This document shows, one piece after another, positions 37,910-48,213 of a DNA stretch of 64,000 nucleotides. The notes under the pieces were generated by a model. That model saw nothing but the letters and a program-made list of their open reading frames with translations. It was not told the origin of the DNA and did no database searches. The stretch is from Psychrobacter sp. DAB_AL43B (GTDB taxonomy: Bacteria; Pseudomonadota; Gammaproteobacteria; Pseudomonadales; Moraxellaceae), in the NCBI RefSeq assembly GCF_900168255.1, contig NZ_LT799838.1, forward strand, positions 2,232,001-2,296,000, read 5' to 3'. The position numbers and the translations under genes were made by a program. Position 1 is the stretch's first letter; every line of letters starts with the position of its first letter.

Positions 37910-39601
37910 TTACTGCATTTGTTCTTTAATCAAGTCACCAATAGTTTTTGGTTGTGCATCAGAACCGGCAGTAGTGCTAGTCGTGCTAGTGCTGCTTAGC
38001 TCTTTAATCGCTTGACGCTCTTCAGCTTCGTCTTTCGCTTTGATTGACAGGCTGATGTTACGTGTTTTGCGATCAACACTGATGATTTTAGCTTCAACAT
38101 CATCACCAACAGCTAGATGCTTAGTAGCATCTTCAACGCGGTCACGTTGAATCTCAGAGGCACGTAGATACGCTTCAACTTCATCAGCAAGTTCGATAGT
38201 AGCGCCTTTAGCATCTACTTCTTTCACTTTACCATTAACGATAGCACCGCGGTCATTGTTGACTAGGTATTCGTTAAATGGATCTGAAGTTAGTTGTTTC
38301 ACGCCTAGGCTGATACGGTTGGCTTCTGAATCTACAGACAATACCATTGCTTCAACGGTGTCGCCTTTGTTGTAGTTACGGATAGCATCTTCACCAGTTT
38401 CATTCCAAGAAATGTCTGATAAGTGAACCAAACCATCAATACCGCCATCTAGACCGATAAAGATACCGAAGTCAGTGATTGATTTGATCGTACCAGTGAT
38501 TTTATCACCGCGCTCATGCTTCTTATCAAACTCATCCCATGGATTGGCTAGAGTCTGTTTGATACCTAAGCTGATACGACGACGTTCTTCATCGATATCA
38601 AGAATCATTACTTCAACTTCATCACCCACTTGGACAACTTTTGATGGATGAATGTTTTTGTTGGTATGATCCATCTCTGATACGTGTACTAGACCTTCGA
38701 TACCCTCAGAGATTTCAGCGAAACAACCATAATCAGTCAAGTTGGTTACGCGAGCTTTAACAACGCTACCCACTGGGTATGTGCCGCCAACGTTATCCCA
38801 AGGATCAGTACCAAGTTGTTTTAGACCTAGGCTAACGCGGTTGCGTTCACGGTCAAATTTCAATACTTTAACTTTTAGGTCTTGACCAACTTCAACTACT
38901 TCAGATGGATGCTTGATACGGCGCCATGCCATATCAGTGATGTGCAATAGACCATCAATACCACCAAGATCAACGAACGCACCGTAATCAGTTAGGTTCT
39001 TAACGATACCTTCGATCTCGATACCTTCTTCAAGCTTGTTCAATAGCTCTTCGCGCTCAGCTGAGTTTTCAGCTTCCATAACGGCACGGCGACTAACCAC
39101 AACGTTGTTACGTTTTTGATCAAGTTTGATAACTTTAAATTCTAACTCTTTACCTTCTAGATGCGTCGTATCACGGATAGGACGTACATCTACTAAAGAA
39201 CCTGGTAAGAACGCGCGTACTGAACCGATATCTACGGTAAAGCCGCCTTTTACTTTGCTAGAAATAATACCTTTTACAATCTCATCATTATCAGAGATTT
39301 TTTCAAGGAAATTCCAAGTCTCAACGCGTTTGGCTTTTTCACGTGACAGTAAGGTTTGACCCATACCGTTATCAACCGCTTCAACCACAACATCGACACT
39401 ATCGCCAACTTCAACTTCGAGTTCGCCTTCTTCGCTTAAAAACTCTTCACGAGCGACGATACCTTCAGATTTCAGACCAGTATCAACAGTGATCCAGTCG
39501 TTATCGATGGCCACAACAGTACCGGTGATAACCGAGCCACGCTCGATATCCAGACCTGTTTCTTCGATGCTCGCTTCAAATAGTTCAGCAAATGATTCCA
39601 T
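37910..39601 (-). CDS. rpsA: 30S ribosomal protein S1
   Basis: RNA-binding ribosomal protein needed to start translation on most mRNAs. 563 residues with six S1 repeats, seen as repeated [60 protein letters not shown] and [20 protein letters not shown] type blocks. The length is close to the 557 of E. coli. The C-terminus has a Ser/Thr-rich stretch ([13 protein letters not shown]). It lies between cmk and ihfB as in most gammaproteobacteria. Confidence 0.98.
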   Translation of the reverse strand: MESFAELFEASIEETGLDIERGSVITGTVVAIDNDWITVDTGLKSEGIVAREEFLSEEGELEVEVGDSVDVVVEAVDNGMGQTLLSREKAKRVETWNFLEKISDNDEIVKGIISSKVKGGFTVDIGSVRAFLPGSLVDVRPIRDTTHLEGKELEFKVIKLDQKRNNVVVSRRAVMEAENSAEREELLNKLEEGIEIEGIVKNLTDYGAFVDLGGIDGLLHITDMAWRRIKHPSEVVEVGQDLKVKVLKFDRERNRVSLGLKQLGTDPWDNVGGTYPVGSVVKARVTNLTDYGCFAEISEGIEGLVHVSEMDHTNKNIHPSKVVQVGDEVEVMILDIDEERRRISLGIKQTLANPWDEFDKKHERGDKITGTIKSITDFGIFIGLDGGIDGLVHLSDISWNETGEDAIRNYNKGDTVEAMVLSVDSEANRISLGVKQLTSDPFNEYLVNNDRGAIVNGKVKEVDAKGATIELADEVEAYLRASEIQRDRVEDATKHLAVGDDVEAKIISVDRKTRNISLSIKAKDEAEERQAIKELSSTSTTSTTAGSDAQPKTIGDLIKEQMQ

Positions 39602-39925
39602 TATGTCTACCTTTGTATAGCCGTATCCTGTCCAGCACAGTACGGATCAAATGTATGATTGCATAAAACGAGAATACTGGTTTTATATCTTATACAGTCA
39701 TATAAAAAAACGTTTGTTGGTAATAAGCGAATTATTTAGCGAACTCACTAACAACAACTGTCTTATATTAGAATGCTTTATATTTTTAATTGATATCTTT
39801 TAAATTGATATTCTTGTAAATAGTGTTTTTTATGACTTTCTAAAGAACATTGACTTTTACTACTGTAATTTTATACTAAAATGAAACTCATAGGAAACCT
39901 TTTAATCCTTACTATGTTGTTTTTA
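39602..39925. other. Intergenic region rpsA / cmk
   Basis: 324 AT-rich bases that must hold the rpsA promoter on the minus strand, which I cannot place confidently. On the opposite strand there is a strong promoter-like sequence at 39850-39877. No gene seen. Confidence 0.4.
39850..39877 (+). promoter_or_regulatory. Promoter-like sequence reading antisense into cmk
   Basis: TTGACT (39850-39855), 16-base spacer, TATACT (39872-39877) on the plus strand. Transcription would start near 39884 and run opposite to the 3' end of cmk. Confidence 0.35.
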
Positions 39926-40681
39926 TTACTTATTAAAGCAAATACCCTTATCCTGACAATGTCTCTTAATTAGCTCATAAACCGCATCAGCGTCTAAGTT
40001 GGAGCTGTCTAGTACTAGCGCATCTTCTGCAGGCTTTGATGGTGCAATCGTACGATTTTCGTCACGATCATCACGTGCTTTAATCGTCGCTAAAATCGCT
40101 TCAAAATCTGCTGCTTGACCAGCATTCAGTAGTTGCGCTACACGGCGCTCGGCACGCGCTTCAGCACTTGCAGTTAAAAATACTTTAACGTCAGCGTCTG
40201 GGAACACGACTGTACCCATATCACGACCATCAGCAACCAATCCTGAACGGGTTGCCATATCTTGCTGCAGCTTTAACAATGCTTGGCGAACGCTTGGAAA
40301 TACCGCAATCAGCGATGCATAACCGCCAATTGTCTCGTTACGAACTTGCTCACCTACTGCCTCGCCATTCACAACAATATCGACACGCCCTGAATCATTG
40401 TTAGGTACAAAAGCAATCTCTAAGCTTTCCGTTAACGTTAAGACAGCTATCTCATCAATGGCTTGGCTGGCATCCGCAATAATCAATCCAGCTTCAAAGG
40501 CTTTGAGTCCGACGATACGATATAACGCACCCGAGTCAAGCAGCTGATAACCCAATGCTTGTGCTAAGCGCCACGTAACCGTACCTTTCCCTGCGCCACT
40601 TGGCCCATCAATACAGATAACAGGATAGCGTAATGACGGCATTCCACTATTATCGTTAGCATCAGAGATAGAAACAGTCAT
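39926..40681 (-). CDS. cmk: Cytidylate kinase
   Basis: Phosphorylates CMP and dCMP. The P-loop is in CIDGPSGAGKGTVTWRLA, followed by LLDSGALYR and the conserved GRDMGTVVFPDADVKVFLTA segment. ATG 40681 is chosen over an in-frame GTG at 40690. About 251 residues versus 227 in E. coli; the extra is a polar N-terminal lead (TVSISDANDNSGMP). Confidence 0.96.
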   Translation of the reverse strand: MTVSISDANDNSGMPSLRYPVICIDGPSGAGKGTVTWRLAQALGYQLLDSGALYRIVGLKAFEAGLIIADASQAIDEIAVLTLTESLEIAFVPNNDSGRVDIVVNGEAVGEQVRNETIGGYASLIAVFPSVRQALLKLQQDMATRSGLVADGRDMGTVVFPDADVKVFLTASAEARAERRVAQLLNAGQAADFEAILATIKARDDRDENRTIAPSKPAEDALVLDSSNLDADAVYELIKRHCQDKGICFNK

Positions 40682-40843
40682 AACACTCACTTAATGGTCG
40701 GCATTGCTTATAGAGCAATAAACAAAGCGGTTTTTACTTAACTTTATCAAATGCTTGTAAGTCAAACAATCTATTAGCAAGCAAATAGGGCAATATTATA
40801 GCAAACAAACCTCCCTATCACTAGCGGCAAGAATATTATCTTG

Positions 40844-41437
40844 TTAATTGATTATACTGCCTTTGCTTTTTGCTAATTTTCGGCGCTCACGAAAAAACGT
40901 TTTGAGCATTTGACTACTATGCTCATTACATAAACCTCTATTAACTTGAATGTGATGATTATAAAAAGGCTGCATCGGTAAGTTTATTTGACTACCGACC
41001 ATACCTGCCCTTGGCTCACTTGCCGCATATACTAGCCTATCTACACGCGCATGAATCAGCGCACCCACACACATGGTACATGGCTCTAAGGTGACATATA
41101 AAGTTGTCTGTAGCGGCAAGCGATAATTCTTTAAGCGCGCACAAGCTGCTCTTAACGCTACAATCTCAGCATGAGCAGTCACATCATGGCGTCCGATAGG
41201 TTCATTAAACCCTTGACCAATCATTTGATGATTATGTACCAGTATCGCTCCTACTGGTACCTCCCCATGCTCAGCGCCTGTTTTAGCAAGTTTAAGCGCT
41301 TGTTGCATCCATTGAACATCTTCAACCGACCAAAATATAGCCGTTTTAATCTGCTCACCTATTAGCGTATTAACCTTCATAAACGGGCTATCCATTAACT
41401 GATAAGGTGATAAATTGATGTCTAGAAAATTAGTCAT
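40844..41437 (-). CDS. tadA: tRNA-specific adenosine deaminase
   Basis: Deaminates adenosine 34 to inosine in tRNA-Arg(ACG). Zinc and catalytic motifs are HAEI (in TAHAEIVALRAA) and PCxxC (EPCTMCVGALIHARV). The deaminase domain starts about residue 40; the 40 residues before it are extra to E. coli TadA. The ATG immediately follows the ung stop (TAA-ATG), so the two are likely translationally coupled and the long N-terminus may be real. Confidence 0.94.
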   Translation of the reverse strand: MTNFLDINLSPYQLMDSPFMKVNTLIGEQIKTAIFWSVEDVQWMQQALKLAKTGAEHGEVPVGAILVHNHQMIGQGFNEPIGRHDVTAHAEIVALRAACARLKNYRLPLQTTLYVTLEPCTMCVGALIHARVDRLVYAASEPRAGMVGSQINLPMQPFYNHHIQVNRGLCNEHSSQMLKTFFRERRKLAKSKGSIIN

Positions 41438-42175
41438 TTATTGTGGTAACTGCCAGTCAATAGGTTTTTGACCATACTGTACCAAATAATCATTGGTCTT
41501 TGAAAATGGCTTAGAACCAAAAAAACCACCACGGTTAGCAGCCAGTGGCGATGGATGTACAGCCGTTAAAATAAGATGTTTTTCCGTGTTGATATATTTA
41601 CCTTTTTTCTGGGCTTTACTACCCCATAAAATAAATACCGTATGCTCTGTTTGCTCATTAATCACATCAATTACAGCATCGGTAAACTGCTCCCAGCCTT
41701 TATTTTGATGACTGTTTGGCTCGCCTTCTCTCACAGTCAAAGAGCTGTTAAGCAATAGCACACCTTGCTGTGCCCAGTAACTTAAATCACCATGCGCTGA
41801 ATAACTGGTACCGATATCATCTGCCATCTCTTTGAGTAGGTTATTCAATGACGGAGGTTTCGGAATGGCTTTAGGTACAGAAAAAGACAGCCCCATTGCT
41901 TGTCCTGGACGATGATAAGGGTCTTGCCCTAAGATGACGACTTTCACCTGAGATAAAGATGTCAAATTAAAAGCATTAAACATTAGCGGTGCTGGTGGAT
42001 AAATACTCTCATCTGCTTGATAAGCATCCTTTAAAAAGGCACGTAGACTATCCATATTGTCAGAAGTTAATTCTTCTGCTAATGCATTTTTCCAATCTTC
42101 TGGTAAGCGCACATTGTCTAAAATCGCTTGTTTTTGCGCGGCTGTTTTTGTCGGCTGTACGTCGAATAATTCCAT
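41438..42175 (-). CDS. ung: Uracil-DNA glycosylase
   Basis: Removes uracil from DNA as the first step of base-excision repair. The catalytic water-activating motif GQDPYH is followed by GLSFSVP, and the DNA-intercalation motif HPSPLAANRGGFFG is intact. 245 residues, a normal family-1 UDG length. First gene of a coupled ung-tadA pair. Confidence 0.97.
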   Translation of the reverse strand: MELFDVQPTKTAAQKQAILDNVRLPEDWKNALAEELTSDNMDSLRAFLKDAYQADESIYPPAPLMFNAFNLTSLSQVKVVILGQDPYHRPGQAMGLSFSVPKAIPKPPSLNNLLKEMADDIGTSYSAHGDLSYWAQQGVLLLNSSLTVREGEPNSHQNKGWEQFTDAVIDVINEQTEHTVFILWGSKAQKKGKYINTEKHLILTAVHPSPLAANRGGFFGSKPFSKTNDYLVQYGQKPIDWQLPQ

Positions 42176-42293
42176 AATAGCGCCTGTTTTATTTGTTATA
42201 GGATAGATAAAAGATTTACGGTCATATCGTATGACTCATCTTAAAGTTGATACTAGCAAAATATTGGGTTGACTGTCTGATAAATAATAGCAA

Positions 42294-42328
42294 TAAAAAA
42301 ACGGCTACCGCGATAACAGGGTAACCGT
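42294..42328 (-). terminator. clpA terminator
   Basis: ACGGCTACC (42301-42309) pairs with GGTAACCGT (42320-42328) with one mismatch; on the minus strand it ends in seven U residues. Confidence 0.75.
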
Positions 42329-42352
42329 TCTTAGAGTATTAATGATAGAAAC

Positions 42353-44902
42353 TTAGCTGGCTAATGACTCAGAGTCTGGGTGTGGCTCATGGGTTTCGAC
42401 GACTGTCAAAATTATGCGACTGTCTGCCGAACCTTTATCTGAAGACTTATCAAGCTTTACAGTATCACCCTCTGATACTTCTGGCTCTAAGGTCAAATGT
42501 ACTACCCCGCCGTTAACCAAATCACCAAATAAAATCATACCTGCCAATGGTTTTTTGATCTCATCTTGAATCAGACGCTGCATCGGACGTGCGCCCATTA
42601 GGCGATCATAGCCTTTATCAGCTAAGTAATCACGTACTTCATCATCAATCTCTAAAGTGACTTGCTTATCATCGAGCTGTACTTGTAGCTCGACCAAGAA
42701 CTTATCCACCACTGATACCACTACTGACGTATCTAAGGGGTTGAATTGAATGATGGCGTCGAGACGATTACGGAATTCAGGGGTAAAGACGCGTTTGAGC
42801 GACTCAGTATTATCACGGCTATGATCTTGCTGAGTAAAGCCCATAGAAGAGCGGCTGATACTATCAGCACCAACGTTGGTGGTCATGATAACAATGACTT
42901 GCTTAAAAATAGCAACCCGACCGTTATTATCCGTCAATGTACCGTGATCCATCACTTGTAATAACAAGTTGAAAACATCTGGATGCGCTTTTTCTATCTC
43001 ATCAAACAACAACACGCAATGCGGATGCTGATTAATTTTTTCAGTAAGCAGACCGCCTTGATCATAACCCACATAGCCTGGCGGCGCACCAATCAAACGT
43101 GAAGCGGTATGCGATTCCATATACTCTGACATATCAAAGCGTACTAATTCAACGCCTAGCAATTTTGCCAGCTGACGTGATACCTCTGTTTTACCAACTC
43201 CTGTCGGTCCGGCAAACATGAATGAACCAATTGGCTTATCTGGTGCTTTTAGACCAGCACGTGATAATTTAATCGCATCAGCAAGGGTCGCAATAGCTTC
43301 ATCTTGCCCAAATACTAAGTGCTTGAGATCACGATCTAAATGCTGAAGAATACTCTTATCATCACTGGACACTGACTTGGGTGGAATACGCGCAAGCTTA
43401 GCAACAATAGCTTCAATATCTGCCACATCGATTTTTATCGGTGCGCGCTTAGCTTTTGCTTTTTTATGCTCAGCAGATTTCGCCCGATCATTTTCTTTTG
43501 CAAGATTAGCTTCATCTTGCATCTCATTAGTAGCTTCACTGTCAAGGTTATCAATATCGCTATCAATACCTTCATCATCAGCGTCAATTTGCGCATCAAA
43601 GTCTTGCTCTAAATTGGCGATAAAGCTTTCTTCTGCCTCGATATCATCTGTATCAGCTACGATACCTAAGCGCTTATAGGCTCCCGCCTCATCAATGACA
43701 TCGATTGCTTTATCTGGCAAAAAGCGCTCATGGATATGTTTGGCTGATAATTTTACTGCGGTGACCAACGCTTCATCGGTATATTCGACGTTATGGAACT
43801 CTTCATAACGCGGTTTAAGTCCACGTAAAATATCGATGGTATCATCCACACTTGGCTCTTTCACATCAATTTTTTGAAAACGACGTGATAATGCATGGTC
43901 TTTTTCAAATACCTGACGATACTCGGTAAAGGTTGTTGAACCAATACAGCGCAGTTCACCATTGGCAAGTGCCGGCTTAATCAAATTCGACACATCCATA
44001 TTGCTGCTCATTGACGAACCTGCGCCAATAATCATATGAATTTCATCAATAAACAAAATAGCATTGGGCTTTTTCTTAAGCGCATCAAGCAGCGACTTCA
44101 TACGTTTTTCAAAGTCACCGCGATACTTAGTACCGGCGATCAACGAACCAATATCAAGGCTATAAATCACACAACCATTCAGCGGCTTTGGCGCTCTATC
44201 ATTGATAATAAGCCATGCCAATCCCTCAGCGATAGAAGTCTTACCGACACCAGGCTCACCGACCAGCAATGGATTATTTTTGCGGCGGCGACAAAGTACT
44301 TGCGCTGCCCGCTCAATCTCAGGACCACGTCCAATGAGCGGGTCAGTTTTACCTTCTGCTGCTCGCTGGTTAAGGTTACTGGCAAATTCCACCAAGGGAT
44401 CTTTACTGGTTTTCTCTGAGGCGCTACGGCGCTCTCCAGTCATAGAAGCACGTGGCTCAGATGGCTCGTCTTTATCTTGACCATGCGATAAGTACTGGGT
44501 CAGCTCAAGACGGCTAATACCCTGCTTTTTAAGTAAATAAACCGCATAAGTATCATGTTCTGAAAACATAGAAACCAAAATATCTGACCCTTCAACCAAA
44601 CGACCACCACCAATAGACTGTACATGAAAAATGGCACGTTGCAGGATGCGATCAAAGCTTTGAGTCGGCTGCGGTGATTGCTCCGTATCGGCATCGACTG
44701 TTGGTGTGTGCTTATTGATATAGGCTTCAAGTTCGCTACGCAATGCTGAGACATTCGCATTACAGGCCGTCAATGTATTGGCAGCATGGGTATTTTCTAA
44801 TAGTGCCAGTAATAGATGTTCAACAGTGAGATACTCATGCGATTTTTGGCGCGCAAGTGTCATTGCTAAACGCAAAGAAACTTCAAGATGACGACTTAAC
44901 AT
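42353..44902 (-). CDS. clpA: ClpA unfoldase of the ClpAP protease
   Basis: Hexameric AAA+ protein that unfolds substrates for ClpP. The N-domain (1-145) binds ClpS. The first AAA module has GEPGVGKT (215-222) and AILFIDEIH. The second has GPTGVGKT (565-572) and [11 protein letters not shown], with an IGL-type ClpP loop not clearly seen by eye. At 849 residues it exceeds the 758 of E. coli, mainly by an acidic insertion at about 413-489, between DEAGAYKRL and the [17 protein letters not shown] block. clpS lies upstream across an unusual 706-base gap. Confidence 0.95.
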   Translation of the reverse strand: MLSRHLEVSLRLAMTLARQKSHEYLTVEHLLLALLENTHAANTLTACNANVSALRSELEAYINKHTPTVDADTEQSPQPTQSFDRILQRAIFHVQSIGGGRLVEGSDILVSMFSEHDTYAVYLLKKQGISRLELTQYLSHGQDKDEPSEPRASMTGERRSASEKTSKDPLVEFASNLNQRAAEGKTDPLIGRGPEIERAAQVLCRRRKNNPLLVGEPGVGKTSIAEGLAWLIINDRAPKPLNGCVIYSLDIGSLIAGTKYRGDFEKRMKSLLDALKKKPNAILFIDEIHMIIGAGSSMSSNMDVSNLIKPALANGELRCIGSTTFTEYRQVFEKDHALSRRFQKIDVKEPSVDDTIDILRGLKPRYEEFHNVEYTDEALVTAVKLSAKHIHERFLPDKAIDVIDEAGAYKRLGIVADTDDIEAEESFIANLEQDFDAQIDADDEGIDSDIDNLDSEATNEMQDEANLAKENDRAKSAEHKKAKAKRAPIKIDVADIEAIVAKLARIPPKSVSSDDKSILQHLDRDLKHLVFGQDEAIATLADAIKLSRAGLKAPDKPIGSFMFAGPTGVGKTEVSRQLAKLLGVELVRFDMSEYMESHTASRLIGAPPGYVGYDQGGLLTEKINQHPHCVLLFDEIEKAHPDVFNLLLQVMDHGTLTDNNGRVAIFKQVIVIMTTNVGADSISRSSMGFTQQDHSRDNTESLKRVFTPEFRNRLDAIIQFNPLDTSVVVSVVDKFLVELQVQLDDKQVTLEIDDEVRDYLADKGYDRLMGARPMQRLIQDEIKKPLAGMILFGDLVNGGVVHLTLEPEVSEGDTVKLDKSSDKGSADSRIILTVVETHEPHPDSESLAS

Positions 44903-45608
44903 AAGGAATTCCTACGGTTGTGCCTATCTTTATAATTGATAGCGTTATGAATGAGTTAGTAAGTAAGTCAGGGCGATAGATGGATTGTTCAAGGGCGATA
45001 TTAGTATTATTAAGAGAGATTATTAAATGGCGACTTCCATAACTCGAATATTATTCTTACTTCCCTTTATCTCAACATGATACTCAAGCAGAGTCAATCT
45101 AATAAAACATACTAAAATGTATCGAAGTATGGTGTCAGTATTTTTTGAAAAGATGCTATCAATAAAGAATATTGTTAATCTGACAGCAATAAAAACTACG
45201 GAACGATTTGGATAGCCCAAAGGCAGAGTGAAAATTGGCATCATACTAAAAAACGAAGCAATAAAGAAAAAGAGCATTGAATAGCCGTTGTTGGCGCAGC
45301 ATTTTTAATAAAAGACTCTAGACAGCGACTTTAAATATCGAAGCAAAAAAAGGTAGCATTTGCTTTAATAAATAAGCGTGTACTTTAATATATAGGGCGG
45401 TATGAGGTAGAAATCAAGTCTATAACAAGAAAGTAGGCGCAAACTTAGGAGGCAATAATTGGTAGGATTTAGAAAAGAACAAGGTTTTTAGAGCAAGCGG
45501 GTCAATGATTGATTGAACTTACTCTAAAAAATACTACAAGGTTAAAGGGTGATCATAACAAATGGAAAAATTCGAAGTGAAAAAGGTCTTATGCTAAGCT
45601 AAAATTAG
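44903..45608. other. Large gap between clpS and clpA
   Basis: 706 bases where the two genes are usually almost adjacent. The minus strand has an 84-codon hydrophobic frame (45023-45277) without a visible ribosome-binding site, listed separately. The plus strand has AGGAGG (45447-45452) followed by a 10-codon frame starting with TTG, probably chance. I recognise no known gene or remnant. Confidence 0.4.
45023..45277 (-). CDS. Doubtful small hydrophobic ORF
   Basis: 84 codons rich in Phe, Ile and Leu, with two or three possible membrane segments and a polar end (EIKGSKNNIRVMEVAI). No ribosome-binding site precedes the ATG and I recognise no family. It may be a real small membrane protein, a remnant, or a chance frame in AT-rich DNA. 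Confidence 0.2.
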   Translation of the reverse strand: MLFFFIASFFSMMPIFTLPLGYPNRSVVFIAVRLTIFFIDSIFSKNTDTILRYILVCFIRLTLLEYHVEIKGSKNNIRVMEVAI

Positions 45609-46016
45609 CTACTCGCCTTGATGTGGCTCGATTTGAGTCAGCAGCGGATAACCTTCACGATGGGCAAGGCTGTTCACTTTTTTGGCTTTAGTTTCGGCAA
45701 TATCTTTAGGATAAATCCCAGCGATACCTTTACTGGTATTATGAATGGCCAGCATAATCTCAACGGCTGAATCCATACTATGGCGAAATTCAGACTGCAA
45801 AATATGGACGACAAACTCCATTGGGGTATAATTATCGTTATACATCACCACGGCATACATGGGTGGTTTGGCCACTTCTGGTTCTGCTACCAAAACATCA
45901 GCCTGTGGCGACGTTTCACCCTCTGGCTCACCATCTTGAGCACAATGTAGGGGCATACTAGGAAAATGCCAATCTAAAGTGATTGGCGTCGCTGATAATA
46001 TCGTTTGTTTTATCAT
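45609..46016 (-). CDS. clpS: ClpS adaptor
   Basis: Adaptor that delivers N-end-rule substrates to ClpAP. The core YAVVMYNDNYTPMEFVVHIL and the MLAIHNTSKGIAGIYPKDIAETKA block, with the EF..S interface for ClpA, are conserved. At 135 residues it has an N-terminal extension of about 30 residues compared with E. coli (106); the extension is acidic and is the part that inserts into the ClpA pore. Confidence 0.95.
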   Translation of the reverse strand: MIKQTILSATPITLDWHFPSMPLHCAQDGEPEGETSPQADVLVAEPEVAKPPMYAVVMYNDNYTPMEFVVHILQSEFRHSMDSAVEIMLAIHNTSKGIAGIYPKDIAETKAKKVNSLAHREGYPLLTQIEPHQGE

Positions 46017-46102
46017 AATTAGAATACAAATGCATAGGTAGGTTTATTAAAAGAGATGAGTAAAATCCTGTGGGGCATATAGCTACCAGTTTTGACGCCA
46101 CC

Positions 46103-46993
46103 CTAAGGTTCAATAGGGCTTTCATCAACCTCTGGTAAATCTAAAAGTGATAATGGCATACTATCAACTTTAGCACCAAGCTTCCAATCATACAACTGCT
46201 CGACTTCCTGCCCACCAGCTTTTAAGCTCAGCTTTGCTTGTAAAGGTTTAAAGCCTGATGGCATCGTAAAGCGACCACGTATACGAGCAACGCCTTCAAT
46301 GGTATAGCTGACTGGGTCTAATGGCACTTCTACGAAATCATCATCGTTAAGCAATGTCAGCGTTGGCTTTAAACGTTTGGCTTTGCCGTCACTCGCGAGC
46401 ATACCAACATCAAAGCCATATTCAAAAGCATTTTCAGGCAGTGGTTCAATCTTTGCGCCAAGTACCTGCAAAGGCATGCCACCTTTTTTACTAAGAAGCT
46501 CGGCATAGATGTCGTTCAGCTGCGCCACTTGTTTGTTTTCAACGGTTAGCGCTTGCTGATTTTCGCGTAACTCTTTTAAGTTCGCCAAACTTATTTCTAA
46601 CTCTTGCTTGGCTGTAGCAGCCTCATTGGTCACTATTTTATTACTGATACGCAAATCTTTAAGCTCTTGCGTCGCCTCTTTACCCGTGATGACCGCCTGC
46701 TTGGTTTCAGTTTGCATCGAATGATAACCACGCTGATAACCAATTTTGTGACCAAATAATAATCCAACGATCGCCGTGACCAATATCGCAACCACAAATA
46801 ACGCCAACACCGCGGTAGAAGCACCTTGTTGTGTATTACCAAGGCTTTGGCTATTTATAGGATTGTTTTTTATAGGGTGATCTTGGTTATCATAAGAGAT
46901 ATATGGACTGCGCTCCAAATCATAAGAAACAGAGTCTTGGCACATTGTATGTGCGGGCTGTGAGCAAAAGTATCGTACACTCTTAAAACGCAT
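46103..46993 (-). CDS. Membrane-anchored coiled-coil protein (DUF6776-like)
   Basis: 296 residues. A 60-residue polar N-terminus, one membrane helix (about 62-83, AVLALFVVAILVTAIVGLLFG), a heptad-like coiled coil (about 95-165) and a C-terminal periplasmic beta-rich domain. The layout resembles a gammaproteobacterial single-pass family of unknown function (DUF6776). It lies downstream of argC on the same strand. Confidence 0.6.
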   Translation of the reverse strand: MRFKSVRYFCSQPAHTMCQDSVSYDLERSPYISYDNQDHPIKNNPINSQSLGNTQQGASTAVLALFVVAILVTAIVGLLFGHKIGYQRGYHSMQTETKQAVITGKEATQELKDLRISNKIVTNEAATAKQELEISLANLKELRENQQALTVENKQVAQLNDIYAELLSKKGGMPLQVLGAKIEPLPENAFEYGFDVGMLASDGKAKRLKPTLTLLNDDDFVEVPLDPVSYTIEGVARIRGRFTMPSGFKPLQAKLSLKAGGQEVEQLYDWKLGAKVDSMPLSLLDLPEVDESPIEP

Positions 46994-47096
46994 CTAGACG
47001 GTATCTCTTAACAGGAAAGGCAAGTTATTATAGCGGAATTTATAATCAATACCTAGAGCCATAAATAGGAATGATTTGAGCACAAATAAACATCTG

Positions 47097-48164
47097 TTAA
47101 GGAACAATAGGTGCAAAGTTCAAACCCTGTGTTTCATCGAAACCAAACATCACATTCATATTTTGTACCGCTTGCCCAGCTGCACCTTTTACCAAATTAT
47201 CTTGAACGACAATAACGGTCAATTCAGCACGCTCATTGTCTTGATGGACAGCAATACGTAACCGATTACTGGCACGCACACTGCGGGTATCTGGATACAA
47301 CCCTTTTGGCATCACATCAATAAACGGCTCTGACGCATAGCTTTTCTCAAATACTGGTTGCCAATCAATGGCAGCACCAGCCTCAGTAAGCTCCAGATGA
47401 ATAGAGCTCAGCATCCCACGTATCATCGGTACAAGATGAGGTAAAAAACGAATACGATGGGCAAAATGGCTCTCTAGTAACTGGGCAACGCCCTGCTCAA
47501 TCTCTGGCAAATGACGATGACCTTCAACGCTATATGCCTTAAAATTGTCTGTGGTTTCAGCATAATTGAGCGCGATACTTGCTTGGCGACCCGCACCAGA
47601 AACGCCAGATTTTGCATCGATGACGATACGCGACTCAATGAGCTGTTTTGCCTGCTGATTTTGTGTATCTATAATAGGTTTTAAGCCTAAGATAGCCGTG
47701 GTTGGATAGCAACCAGGATTACCAACGACCAAAGCATTCGCAATTTTGTCACGATTAATCTCAGGTAAGCCATAAACAGCTGTTTTTAGTAGCTCAGGAC
47801 AAGCATGCGATTGCTGATACCAGTGTTCAAAATCCGCCAATGATTGCAAACGAAAATCTGCTGCCAAATCAATCACTTTTACGCCTGCTTGAGTCAGCGC
47901 TTCTGCTTGCTTCATCGCTACACCATGCGGTGTTGCAAAAAACACCACATCGCACTTTTGTAATGTCGCCAGCGTATTATCACCTAAATCACTAAAAACA
48001 ATGTCTGATATACCGCGTAAACTCGGGAATATCTCATCAGCGCGGGTGCCAGCTTCGCTACGTGATGTTAGCAAATCAATAGACACCTCAGGATGGGCGG
48101 ATAATAAGCGAATTAGCTCAATACCCGTATAACCTGTGCCACCGACAATCGCTGCTGAAATCAT
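47097..48164 (-). CDS. argC: N-acetyl-gamma-glutamyl-phosphate reductase
   Basis: Third step of arginine synthesis. NADP-binding GGTGYTGIELIRLL at the N-terminus, active-site Cys in VVGNPGCYPTTAIL, and VSGAGR. 355 residues versus about 334 in E. coli. It is not in an arg cluster; its neighbours are hemE upstream and a membrane protein downstream, a Moraxellaceae-type arrangement. Confidence 0.96.
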   Translation of the reverse strand: MISAAIVGGTGYTGIELIRLLSAHPEVSIDLLTSRSEAGTRADEIFPSLRGISDIVFSDLGDNTLATLQKCDVVFFATPHGVAMKQAEALTQAGVKVIDLAADFRLQSLADFEHWYQQSHACPELLKTAVYGLPEINRDKIANALVVGNPGCYPTTAILGLKPIIDTQNQQAKQLIESRIVIDAKSGVSGAGRQASIALNYAETTDNFKAYSVEGHRHLPEIEQGVAQLLESHFAHRIRFLPHLVPMIRGMLSSIHLELTEAGAAIDWQPVFEKSYASEPFIDVMPKGLYPDTRSVRASNRLRIAVHQDNERAELTVIVVQDNLVKGAAGQAVQNMNVMFGFDETQGLNFAPIVP

Positions 48165-48213
48165 AAGATATTCCTTTTTCTTTTATTTTTTACGTTACTT
48201 CTTAAAGTTTTTT

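Noticed and set aside
43377..43679. 100-codon plus-strand frame, Ser/Ala-rich
   Set aside because: Antisense to the acidic insertion of ClpA; its composition is explained by the codons on the other strand.
45447..45491. AGGAGG followed by a 10-codon TTG frame in the clpS-clpA gap
   Set aside because: Too short, with no conserved feature; probably chance in AT-rich DNA.
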